This document shows positions 57,229 to 64,000 of a DNA stretch of 64,000 nucleotides, one piece after another. Location: contig CP059430.1 of the NCBI GenBank assembly GCA_013874835.1, positions 762,864 through 826,863 on the forward strand. Reading direction: 5' to 3'. A program made the translations under genes and the position numbers. Under the pieces are notes generated by a model that searched no databases, was not told where the DNA came from, and saw only the letters and a program-made list of their open reading frames with translations. Position 1 is the stretch's first letter, and each line of letters starts with the position of its first letter. This DNA is from Carnobacteriaceae bacterium zg-84. Its GTDB lineage: Bacteria; Bacillota; Bacilli; Lactobacillales; Aerococcaceae.

Positions 57229-58471
57229 AATGTTCTCCTTTTTCTTCGAGCAATTCTCTCAATTTGTTTAAACCAAATATTGCGGATAATTCTCTATTGG
57301 CATTTCTACCACGATTGAAATGTACGCAATATGATATAGGTTCTTTATTTGGCATTGCAATACCAATATACACCGTTCCAGATGCTTTATCTTCTATTGC
57401 ATGTTCATCAGCAATCCCAGTAAAAGAAAGACCAATATCACTACCATATAATGCCTTTACATTTTGTGCCATAGCCACAGCACACTCATGACTTATCGTT
57501 CCATATTTTAACAGTAATTCTGAAGGAATACAAAGTATTTTTTCTTTAGCACTTGTTTGATATGTGACAACACCGCCTGAAAAAACATCAGATGCACCAG
57601 AAACACTAACGAGCTTACTTTGACATAAACCACCTGTTAAACTTTCTGCAACACTGAGTGTATAGTGCTTTTCTTTTAATAAAGCAATCACAACATCAGC
57701 CAGTGTTTGATGATCGTATCCATAAAAATAAGGTTTTAATGGTTCTAAAATCAATGCTTCTGTTTGTTTAATTTTTTCTTCACATTCTTGTGTTGTTCGA
57801 CCATTTGCGGTTAATCGAATGGTAACATCACCTGTATATGCGTAAATCGCAATCGTAGGATTAGACTGTGCATCAATAATAGTACTAATTTTTTCTGCTA
57901 AAGCAGATTCACCGATATTTGTGAATCTCAGTGTTTTTGACACAAAAACGCCACCTATTTTTTCTTTCAAAAAAGGCAATAGTTCTTTTTCCACCATTGT
58001 TGTCATTTCAGAGGGAGGACCAGGTAATACAGCATACATCACATTATCTTTTGTTGTCACCATACCAATAGCCAATCCATTGTGATTCTTTAAAATATGA
58101 CTATTTTTGATATAGTGAGCTTGTCGCAAATTATTTTCTGGCATTTCTTTTTCAATTTTATGAAAATGATGTTTGATTTTATCAACAGCCTCATCATCTA
58201 ATAATAATGTTTCTTGTAAATGTTCAGCTAATGCGTCTTTTGTTAAGTCATCTTTTGTAGGGCCAAGTCCTCCTGATAAAATCACTAAATCACTTCTTTT
58301 GGAAGCAATATTTAATAAACGACGTATTCTCTCTATATTATCACCAACACTTGTATGAAAATAAGTTGGAATACTCAATTCTTTTAAAACATTGGCAATA
58401 TAATGCGTATTTGTATCTAATGTTTCACCTAAGAGTAATTCTGTTCCGACTGTAATAATTTCTGCTTTCAT
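57218..58471 (-). CDS. cinA: CinA, competence/damage-inducible protein
   Basis: 417 residues. N-terminal molybdopterin-binding-like COG1058 domain ([34 protein letters not shown]) with proposed ADP-ribose/NMN pyrophosphatase activity. The C-terminal CinA NMN-deamidase domain contains [16 protein letters not shown] and SGGVVTYQT. Overlap with recA is the conserved cinA-recA arrangement of Bacilli and Streptococcus, where CinA recruits RecA during transformation. Confidence 0.95.
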   Translation of the reverse strand: MKAEIITVGTELLLGETLDTNTHYIANVLKELSIPTYFHTSVGDNIERIRRLLNIASKRSDLVILSGGLGPTKDDLTKDALAEHLQETLLLDDEAVDKIKHHFHKIEKEMPENNLRQAHYIKNSHILKNHNGLAIGMVTTKDNVMYAVLPGPPSEMTTMVEKELLPFLKEKIGGVFVSKTLRFTNIGESALAEKISTIIDAQSNPTIAIYAYTGDVTIRLTANGRTTQECEEKIKQTEALILEPLKPYFYGYDHQTLADVVIALLKEKHYTLSVAESLTGGLCQSKLVSVSGASDVFSGGVVTYQTSAKEKILCIPSELLLKYGTISHECAVAMAQNVKALYGSDIGLSFTGIADEHAIEDKASGTVYIGIAMPNKEPISYCVHFNRGRNANRELSAIFGLNKLRELLEEKGEHYGY

Positions 58472-58500
58472 AAATAAACCCTCTATTTATAGTATATGCA

Positions 58501-59019
58501 TTATGATGATAAATTTTCAAAAACAGAACGATTTTTATAAAAATACTCTATACCTGAATAAATGGTAAAGAATAAACAAATATATAAAAATATGTTTCCA
58601 ACATGAAAATTATTCATTAGTAAAAAAATAATCGCAAACATTTGTGTAGCTGTTTTTATTTTTCCCGACCAGTCCGCAGCCATAACCTTCCCTTGTTCGA
58701 CAAGTAATAAACGTAATCCAGTAATGGCTAATTCACGACAAACGATAATACACACAATCCAAGCAGGTATATAGTGCTTTTCAACTAACAAAATAAATGC
58801 TGTTAAGACAAGTATTTTATCTGCTAAAGGATCAGCAAATTTTCCAAAATTTGTAATGAGATGATATTTTCTAGCTAAATAACCATCTAACCAATCTGTT
58901 ATACTTGCCAATACAAAAATCAGCGCTGCTATTTCAAAAGTTTGAAATACATACATAGACACAATAAAAAATGGAATGGCAATCATTCTTGCTAGTGTTA
59001 ATTTGTTTGCAATATTCAT
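58501..59019 (-). CDS. pgsA: Phosphatidylglycerophosphate synthase
   Basis: It transfers glycerol-3-phosphate onto CDP-diacylglycerol, the committed step to phosphatidylglycerol. The CDP-alcohol phosphotransferase signature DGx2ARx8Gx3Dx3D is complete (DGYLAR...GKFADPLAD, about residues 45-66). Four membrane segments; 172 residues, slightly short. Placed between rodZ and cinA as in most Bacilli. Confidence 0.95.
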   Translation of the reverse strand: MNIANKLTLARMIAIPFFIVSMYVFQTFEIAALIFVLASITDWLDGYLARKYHLITNFGKFADPLADKILVLTAFILLVEKHYIPAWIVCIIVCRELAITGLRLLLVEQGKVMAADWSGKIKTATQMFAIIFLLMNNFHVGNIFLYICLFFTIYSGIEYFYKNRSVFENLSS

Positions 59020-59029
59020 TTTTTATCAC

Positions 59030-59980
59030 CTATTTTGCTAAATTGATTTTAACCGTTTCAACCCTCGATGTCGTTGGAACAGCCACATTTTGTCCATTTA
59101 GTGTTAATGTTGCTGCTTGAGAAATACCAAATGTAATGGTAACATCATTCGCATTATTTAAAGCACGAATAGTTGTTGGCACTTTATCTGTAATCGTTCT
59201 TTCTAAAATAACTTTCCCGTGAACAGACACACGCACCCATGTTGGTTCAGTCACTTTTATCGTTAAGTTATAGTCACCTTTATAATTTTTAAATGCATCA
59301 CCTAGACCATACACGATTTGATTTGCTGTTGACGATTGAACAACCAAATTACTACCACCAGGTGCTACAGTATTTTGTGATACACCATTATTATTAGCTG
59401 TACTAGACTGTGTCGTTTCTGTTGTCGTTGTTGTGCTTTCAGTGGTCGTCGTAGTTGTTGTACTTGTTGTACTTGTTGTACTAGCTGTACTTGTTGTCGT
59501 AATAGATGCAGCAGTTGTCGTTGTTGTAGTCGTTGTTTCTACTGATTGCTGGAATAGTTTCGGTGAAAAATAAATTAACGAAGCAACAATGGCTAAAGCA
59601 ATGGCACAAAATATAATAACAGGTTTTCTATTTTTCTTTTGTTCTGGTGTTGTAGCCGCCATTGCTGGTTTAGAAGAAACCGGTGCTACTTTTTTCGGTT
59701 TATTCATTTTCATAGCTTGTTCTTTTTTCAAACGTTCTTTTTCTGCTAGTTCAGCTTGTCGTTTGTTTTCTTCAAGCAATTTTTCTCCGTCCATTTTTAC
59801 AACAGAGGCATATTGCACAACGAAATTTTTCTTATAATAATCTCCTGGAATAATATCTAATTGATCATTTTCAATCGCTTCTAAATAGCGTAATTGGATA
59901 CCCGTTTTTTCATGAATGTCATTTAGAGTATAGCCTAATTTTTCTCTTTTTTCTTTTAAAATATTACCTAAAGATGTCAT
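59030..59980 (-). CDS. rodZ: RodZ-like cytoskeletal helix-turn-helix protein
   Basis: N-terminal HTH_25 domain (LGYTLNDIHEKTGIQLRYLEAI, about residues 16-37) that in RodZ contacts MreB; a basic juxtamembrane region; one membrane segment (about 121-137); a very Thr/Ser-rich linker (about 145-190); and a C-terminal DUF4115 beta domain (about 215-316) outside the membrane. The single-pass topology fits shape determination. The linker is a run of ACA/ACT-type codons and may vary in length. It is the first gene of the rodZ-pgsA-cinA-recA unit. Confidence 0.9.
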   Translation of the reverse strand: MTSLGNILKEKREKLGYTLNDIHEKTGIQLRYLEAIENDQLDIIPGDYYKKNFVVQYASVVKMDGEKLLEENKRQAELAEKERLKKEQAMKMNKPKKVAPVSSKPAMAATTPEQKKNRKPVIIFCAIALAIVASLIYFSPKLFQQSVETTTTTTTTAASITTTSTASTTSTTSTTTTTTTESTTTTTETTQSSTANNNGVSQNTVAPGGSNLVVQSSTANQIVYGLGDAFKNYKGDYNLTIKVTEPTWVRVSVHGKVILERTITDKVPTTIRALNNANDVTITFGISQAATLTLNGQNVAVPTTSRVETVKINLAK

Positions 59981-60010
59981 AAAACTCTCCTTTTCACGTC
60001 TTTACATTTT

Positions 60011-60039
60011 ATTATACCATACTTCAATTTAGTTTTAAA
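60011..60039 (-). promoter_or_regulatory. Promoter of rodZ operon
   Basis: On the minus strand TTTAAA (60039-60034), a 17-base spacer and TATAAT (60016-60011). Confidence 0.5.
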
Positions 60040-60163
60040 AATATGTCTTACTAAAAAATACTTAAAATCTATTTATTTTGAAAGTTATCTGTTCTCTTTA
60101 TATGTATTTTATGTTATATTAAAAAAAGATACTTACAAAAGATGAAATATAAGGAATAACTAA

Positions 60164-61477
60164 ATGAATACAAGTAAAAATAATAGGTTTATCATTTTAA
60201 CAGCAACAATTATTATTGTTGCTATATTAAATATTTACTTTTTATCTTTAGTCACAACAACATTAGTAAAAGCAGAATATATTGCAGTCAGACAAAACGC
60301 TAATACCGACAGTGTTATCCAACAACTAGTCAAAAAAGATAGTAAAGTAACCATTTTAAAAAAAGAAAAAAATTGGGTACATATCTTTTACGATAATACA
60401 CAAGGATGGATTCAAGAAGAAGACTTATATGCTGACCAAGTAAATGTAACACATTCAGGAAGTACAATGAGTGTGGCAAAAGAAAATGTATCTGTGTTTA
60501 AAGATCCTAGATCCACTGATAAAGAAATAGGAAAACTGGATAGACAAGCTACTTATTTAAAATTTTTTGATAAAAATGACTGGAGCCAAATTCTTTATCA
60601 AAATGAATTAGCTTGGGTAGAATCATCTGCATTAAAAGAAACAACACAACAATCTGCAGAAAGTAATCAAGTCACTTCTAAAATAAAAGCAAATAATTAT
60701 CCAGCAAGAAACATTATTAAAGCAACAGATCCAACAAGTTTACTCGCTTCTCCTGGTCCTTCAGGAGCATTGGAAAACATTTATAAAGGTGAGTTCTTAT
60801 ATGTAAAAGATAAGGAAGCTCAAAATGGCTATTATTCAGCAACGTCTAGTAGTAATATAGATGGTTATATCAATGCAAGTAAAGCAAAATTCTTTGAAAA
60901 TGTAGCGCAAAGAGTTGGAACAAAATCAAAAACATTAAATGGTGCAACAATTGTGTTAGATCCAGGACATGGAGGAACAGACGGTGGTGCTGTTTCAAAT
61001 ATTTCAGAAAATATAAACGAACGTATTCTCGCTTTAAAAACAGCGGAAGTATTAAAAACATTATTAGAAGAAAATGGTGCTAAAGTCATTATGACACGTA
61101 CATCTGATGTTGATGTTACTTTAGAAAAACGTTCTGAAATTGCCAATACAGCACAAGCTGATGTGTTCATCAGCCTACACTATGATTCAGCCGATGTAAA
61201 AGGTCCAAGCGGAACAACCGTTCACTACTTCCACTACGAAGATATGCGTTTAGCAGACTTAGTAAATGAACAATTTGAAAATCTACCTTTAAAAACAAAT
61301 GGTGTTAAATTAAGCGTTTATCAAGTTCTATACGATAATAAAGTGCCTTCTCTTCTTTTAGAATTAGGCTATATGAATAATGATAATGACGTGAAAATTT
61401 TTAATACAGAAGATTACAGACAAAAAGTGGCAACAGACGTTGTTAATGCTTTAAAAGTCTATTTTGATAACCAATAA
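60164..61477 (+). CDS. N-acetylmuramoyl-L-alanine amidase with SH3-like repeats
   Basis: 437 residues. An N-terminal membrane anchor/signal (about 8-36, ending VKA) is followed by three bacterial SH3-like segments (about 36-90, 100-155 and 190-245). The Amidase_3 catalytic domain (about 262-435) carries zinc ligands His in VLDPGHGGTDGG, Glu in NERIL, His in SLHYDS and the catalytic Glu in LLELGYMNN. It resembles LytC/Sle-type autolysins that release stem peptides from glycan strands. No ribosome site stronger than AAGGAA. Divergent from rodZ, terminator downstream. Confidence 0.92.
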   Translation: MNTSKNNRFIILTATIIIVAILNIYFLSLVTTTLVKAEYIAVRQNANTDSVIQQLVKKDSKVTILKKEKNWVHIFYDNTQGWIQEEDLYADQVNVTHSGSTMSVAKENVSVFKDPRSTDKEIGKLDRQATYLKFFDKNDWSQILYQNELAWVESSALKETTQQSAESNQVTSKIKANNYPARNIIKATDPTSLLASPGPSGALENIYKGEFLYVKDKEAQNGYYSATSSSNIDGYINASKAKFFENVAQRVGTKSKTLNGATIVLDPGHGGTDGGAVSNISENINERILALKTAEVLKTLLEENGAKVIMTRTSDVDVTLEKRSEIANTAQADVFISLHYDSADVKGPSGTTVHYFHYEDMRLADLVNEQFENLPLKTNGVKLSVYQVLYDNKVPSLLLELGYMNNDNDVKIFNTEDYRQKVATDVVNALKVYFDNQ

Positions 61478-61507
61478 AATGCTTGGGGCAACCCAAGTAT
61501 TTTATTT
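61476..61507 (+). terminator. Terminator of the amidase gene
   Basis: Stem AAAATGCTTGGG/CCCAAGTATTTT with loop GCAA and a T-rich tail. Confidence 0.8.
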
Positions 61508-61525
61508 TGGTTAGTTTATTCCAAA

Positions 61526-61556
61526 TAAAAAAAAGTGAATAGCATTAGCCATTCAC
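61526..61556 (-). terminator. Terminator of minus-strand XRE gene (repeat copy)
   Basis: Minus-strand stem GTGAATGGC-TAAT-GCTATTCAC followed by eight or more T. Together with its flank this is the second copy of the hairpin at 24058-24087. Confidence 0.8.
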
Positions 61557-61571
61557 CATCAATATAAATTA

Positions 61572-61979
61572 TTACTTATTCATTTGTATAATTGATACGT
61601 CATAGTTTCCTACATCATTTTTAACGATATGCATTTCTAAAACCTGCTCTTGTGTAAATGGTTTTGCAATCTGATGAAGTTCTTCAGTCGTTAAAGTGCC
61701 ATATATTGTATTTGCTTCATGCACTTCACTTTGTTCAATAGGTGAATTTAAATAAGAAACTATTTTTTGTTTTGGAAATAGTGTATCAACACTCATATCA
61801 AGAGCTCGTGCTATTTTTTCTTGATTTTTTTCAGAAATGTATGTGCGTCCATTGATGTAATCATTTAATGTACTTGTTGCAATACCTGTTTCTTTTGAAA
61901 TAGCTGTTTGTGTCTTTTGTTTTTCTAAAAGAGCGTCTTTTAAAGATTGACTCATCGCTTTTTTTAATATTTCTTTCAA
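61572..61979 (-). CDS. XRE-family transcriptional regulator, 135 aa
   Basis: The Cro/CI-type helix-turn-helix QTAISKETGIATSTLNDYIN (about residues 26-45) sits near the N-terminus; the C-terminal 70 residues are acidic and of unknown fold. TTG 61979 is preferred since AGAGGA lies 6 bases before it; the in-frame GTG at 61997 precedes that site. Divergent from a second XRE gene about 200 bases away, an arrangement typical of a repressor pair, though no phage genes are nearby. Confidence 0.78.
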   Translation of the reverse strand: MKEILKKAMSQSLKDALLEKQKTQTAISKETGIATSTLNDYINGRTYISEKNQEKIARALDMSVDTLFPKQKIVSYLNSPIEQSEVHEANTIYGTLTTEELHQIAKPFTQEQVLEMHIVKNDVGNYDVSIIQMNK

Positions 61980-62119
61980 CTTATATCCTCTATTCACAAA
62001 ATCTATATTTTTTATTTAAAACAAAATATTTAAGTCTATTATACTATAATAAAACATTAAATAAAAAGAATTTATATATAGAGAAAATAGATTTTATAGT
62101 ATATAAAGCACTTTTCTAT

Positions 62120-62148
62120 TTGACTATCCGAATTTATTCGGATAATAT
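62120..62148 (+). promoter_or_regulatory. Promoter with palindromic operator before the plus-strand XRE gene
   Basis: TTGACT (62120-62125), a 17-base spacer and TAATAT (62143-62148). The spacer and part of both boxes carry TATCCGAAT-TT-ATTCGGATA (62125-62144), a perfect 9-bp palindrome that would block RNA polymerase when bound. Confidence 0.75.
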
Positions 62149-62177
62149 AGAATATATATAAAAGGAGGGATATTATC

Positions 62178-62435
62178 ATGATTGTTTTATCTTTAAAAGC
62201 AGCACGTGCTAATGCCAATTTAACACTAATTGAAGCGTCAAAAATTTTGTCTATTAACAAAGATACATTATCTCGATATGAACGTAATTCTTCCCATATA
62301 CCAAGATCAATTAGCTTGAAGATGCAAGAGTTATATCAAATTCCTGAAAAAAACTTATTTTTTGGCGATATTACAGAATTTCATAAAAAGAAACAAAAAC
62401 ATATACAAACAATGATACAAGAAAATGAATTTTAA
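62178..62435 (+). CDS. Small XRE-family regulator, 85 aa
   Basis: Residues about 8-60 form a Cro/CI-type helix-turn-helix (ANLTLIEASKILSINKDTLSRYERNSSHIP). The rest is a short basic/acidic tail. AAAGGAGGG precedes ATG at ideal spacing. The palindromic operator in its promoter suggests autoregulation, or regulation by the divergent XRE protein. Function beyond DNA binding is unknown. Confidence 0.82.
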   Translation: MIVLSLKAARANANLTLIEASKILSINKDTLSRYERNSSHIPRSISLKMQELYQIPEKNLFFGDITEFHKKKQKHIQTMIQENEF

Positions 62436-62448
62436 TCTTATGATAAAA

Positions 62449-62485
62449 CAAAAAGGAGTCAGACAAATTGTCTAACTCTCTTTTT
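62449..62485. terminator. Bidirectional terminator between XRE gene and permease
   Basis: Imperfect stem AAAAAGGAGTCAGAC against GTCTAACTCTCTTTTT around AAATT, with runs of A and T at either side. Confidence 0.75.
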
Positions 62486-62486
62486 A

Positions 62487-63446
62487 TTATTTCGATTTAA
62501 TATAATTTTTTCCGATTGCGGCAGGTGCTTCAGATTTACCAATGAATAACACTAATACAATGATAGTAACAATGTATGGTGTGATTTTCAAATAAATAGA
62601 CGGAATATCTGAAATGACCGGAATAGCTGTTCCTACAATACTTAAACTTTGTGCTAAGCCAAAGAATAGTGATGAGAACATAGCACCAATTGGATTCCAC
62701 TTACCGAAAATCATGGCTGCCATTGCCATAAATCCTTGTCCAGCAATAGTTGCTGCTGAAAAGTTTCTTGTGATAGATTGTGATACAACAGCACCGCCAA
62801 TACCTCCTAAAAAACCAGAAAGTAAAACAGCATAGTATTTCATAGAGGATACATGAATACCTAATGTATCTGCAGCTTGTGGATACTCCCCTACTGCTCT
62901 TAGTCGTAAACCAAATCTTGTTTTAAATAAAATAAACCAAGAAACACATGCTACTAAAATAGCAATATAGGCAACGACATACGTGTTTTTAAAGAAAATA
63001 GGTCCGATAACAGGTATATCTTCTAAAATTGGGAATGAAAATAATCCAAATGATTCTGTGATAATATCTGTTTGTCCTTTATCTTCATATAAAAGTCTTG
63101 TTAGCACAACACATAATGCTGGTGCAATTAAGTTTAAGACTGTTCCAGAAATAACGTGATCGGCTCTTAAATTTACTGTAGCAATAGCATGAATAATCGC
63201 AAATAATAATCCTGCTATTCCTCCGACTAATAGTCCAATCCACGGCGTAGCTGCACCGAATGATTCAGCACACTCTAAATTAAAGACAATAGAAGCAAAA
63301 GAGCCAACAACCATAATTCCTTCTAATCCAACGTTTACAACACCGCTACGTTCGGAGAATGTTCCACCTAAAGCTGTAAAAATTAGAGGTGACGCATACA
63401 ATAAAGTAGATCCAACAATCAATGTTAATATTTGTGTAATAGTCAT
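62487..63446 (-). CDS. nupQ: Nucleoside ABC transporter permease, NupQ/YufQ-like
   Basis: A 319-residue BPD_transp_2 permease (COG1079) with about nine membrane segments. The stretches ERSGVVNVGLEGIMVVGSF (about residues 31-49) and GQGFMAMAAMIFGKWNPIGA (about 236-255) are typical of the BmpA/NupNOPQ-type purine nucleoside importers. It lies directly downstream of the paired permease. The ATPase and binding lipoprotein would be upstream, beyond the window. Confidence 0.9.
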   Translation of the reverse strand: MTITQILTLIVGSTLLYASPLIFTALGGTFSERSGVVNVGLEGIMVVGSFASIVFNLECAESFGAATPWIGLLVGGIAGLLFAIIHAIATVNLRADHVISGTVLNLIAPALCVVLTRLLYEDKGQTDIITESFGLFSFPILEDIPVIGPIFFKNTYVVAYIAILVACVSWFILFKTRFGLRLRAVGEYPQAADTLGIHVSSMKYYAVLLSGFLGGIGGAVVSQSITRNFSAATIAGQGFMAMAAMIFGKWNPIGAMFSSLFFGLAQSLSIVGTAIPVISDIPSIYLKITPYIVTIIVLVLFIGKSEAPAAIGKNYIKSK

Positions 63447-63450
63447 ATTA

Positions 63451-64000
63451 TTATGCCTCCTCGCTTTGTTTCCATTTTATTTTATCAAGTATAAAACGAA
63501 TAATATAGTTTGCACCGACGAAGAAAATAATAATAGCTGTAATAACAGTTACTAATTCAGCAGGTACATTTGTCATTAAAGACATTTCTGAACTTCCTGA
63601 TTCAAAAATACCGAATAATGCTGCTGATAAAATAATACCTAGTGGATTTCCTAATGCCAATAAGGAAACGGACATACCTGTAAATCCAATCGCAGGAGAA
63701 ACACCATTTTGTAAGAAGATGTTTTCAAATTGCCCTAAGCCCTCCATAACACCTGCAAGACCTGCAAGACATCCACTAATAAACATCGCACGAATAATAT
63801 TTTTCTTTGCGTTCATACCTGCATATTCAGCAGCAAATGGGTTTAATCCAACAGCACGTAATTCTAATCCTAATGTTGTACGTTTTAACATAATATGTAC
63901 CAAAAGTGCCATGAAAACAGAAATAATGATACCTAAATGAACTGTTGAATTATCCGTTAATTCTGTTAAGACATCCCAACGTAAACTTGCCGCTTGTGGA
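63451..64000 (-). CDS. nupP: Nucleoside ABC transporter permease, NupP/YufP-like (5' end outside window)
   Basis: The frame is open to the window edge on the minus strand, so the N-terminal part is missing. The visible part includes RTTLGLELRAVGLNPFAAEYAGMN and GVSPAIGFTGMSVSLLALGNPLG, typical of COG4603 permeases. Ends 4 bases before nupQ; together they form the heteromeric channel. Confidence 0.88.
   Translation of the reverse strand, partial: PQAASLRWDVLTELTDNSTVHLGIIISVFMALLVHIMLKRTTLGLELRAVGLNPFAAEYAGMNAKKNIIRAMFISGCLAGLAGVMEGLGQFENIFLQNGVSPAIGFTGMSVSLLALGNPLGIILSAALFGIFESGSSEMSLMTNVPAELVTVITAIIIFFVGANYIIRFILDKIKWKQSEEA

Noticed and set aside
61572-62435. Prophage boundary suggested by two XRE regulators
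   Set aside because: No integrase, structural, lysis or replication genes and no attachment-site repeats in the surrounding sequence.

Overview
The window is AT-rich (roughly one third G+C by eye) and carries a core gene set typical of Bacilli: comFA, mecA, xerC-hslV-hslU-codY, tig, leuS behind a T-box, priA, clpX, lepA, ftsW-pyc-ylbG-rsmD-coaD, rlmH, metK, mnmA, and rodZ-pgsA-cinA-recA. Gene order, Gram-positive Shine-Dalgarno sequences (AGGAGG type) and many rho-independent terminators point to a low-GC Firmicute. Lactobacillales is most likely, possibly a Carnobacteriaceae member such as Granulicatella, but the sequence alone does not prove the genus. No rRNA, tRNA or CRISPR array was seen.

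Layout. 1-3.3 kb: the end of comFA, a shrunken comFC-like gene, two small unknown genes, a GNAT acetyltransferase, mecA and glyoxalase I. 3.3-6 kb: a membrane protein, a YhfI-like metallo-hydrolase and lipoate ligase. 6.0-8.2 kb: a broken SPASM/twitch-type peptide maturase fragment next to an intact ABC exporter, which looks like the remains of a peptide natural-product locus. 8.3-12 kb: xerC-hslVU-codY. 12-24 kb: trigger factor, a B3/4-domain protein, MnmM, a LysM glucosaminidase, T-box/leuS, priA, clpX and a lipoprotein. 24.3-26.4 kb: a MerR regulator divergent from an NAD(P)-dependent dehydrogenase, with a MerR-type 19-bp-spacer promoter between them. 26.5-36.4 kb: lepA, ftsW-pyc-ylbG-rsmD-coaD-rlmH and a RsmJ-like gene. 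36.5-40.4 kb: a S66 peptidase, then a TPP riboswitch controlling thiXYZ. 40.4-44.1 kb: an accessory cassette of a leader micro-ORF, a small secreted protein and a two-part MacB/FtsX-type ABC transporter.

44.2-50 kb is the most plastic part. An IS30-family element lies directly upstream of the metK promoter and its SAM-I riboswitch. An AT-rich 1.1-kb stretch holds only small candidate ORFs. A complete ISL3-family element follows, with terminal inverted repeats, a perfect 8-bp target duplication and a strongly structured segment behind the transposase. 50-64 kb is mostly on the minus strand: a cupin/methyltransferase pair, yutF-yutD, a frameshifted lipoprotein gene, mnmA, two tandem related membrane proteins of unknown function, recA-cinA-pgsA-rodZ, then an SH3/amidase cell-wall hydrolase on the plus strand, two divergent XRE regulators with a palindromic operator, and a nucleoside ABC permease pair running out of the window.

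Functionally, several parts meet on competence and proteolysis (ComFA, MecA, ClpX, HslUV, CodY, CinA, RecA), on cell-wall growth (FtsW, glucosaminidase, amidase, RodZ, S66 peptidase) and on cofactor or precursor uptake (ThiXYZ, NupPQ-like, LplJ). The best candidates for undescribed biology are the secreted-protein/ABC cassette at 40.4-44.1 kb, the decayed peptide-maturation locus at 6.2-8.2 kb, and the structured region of the ISL3 element.
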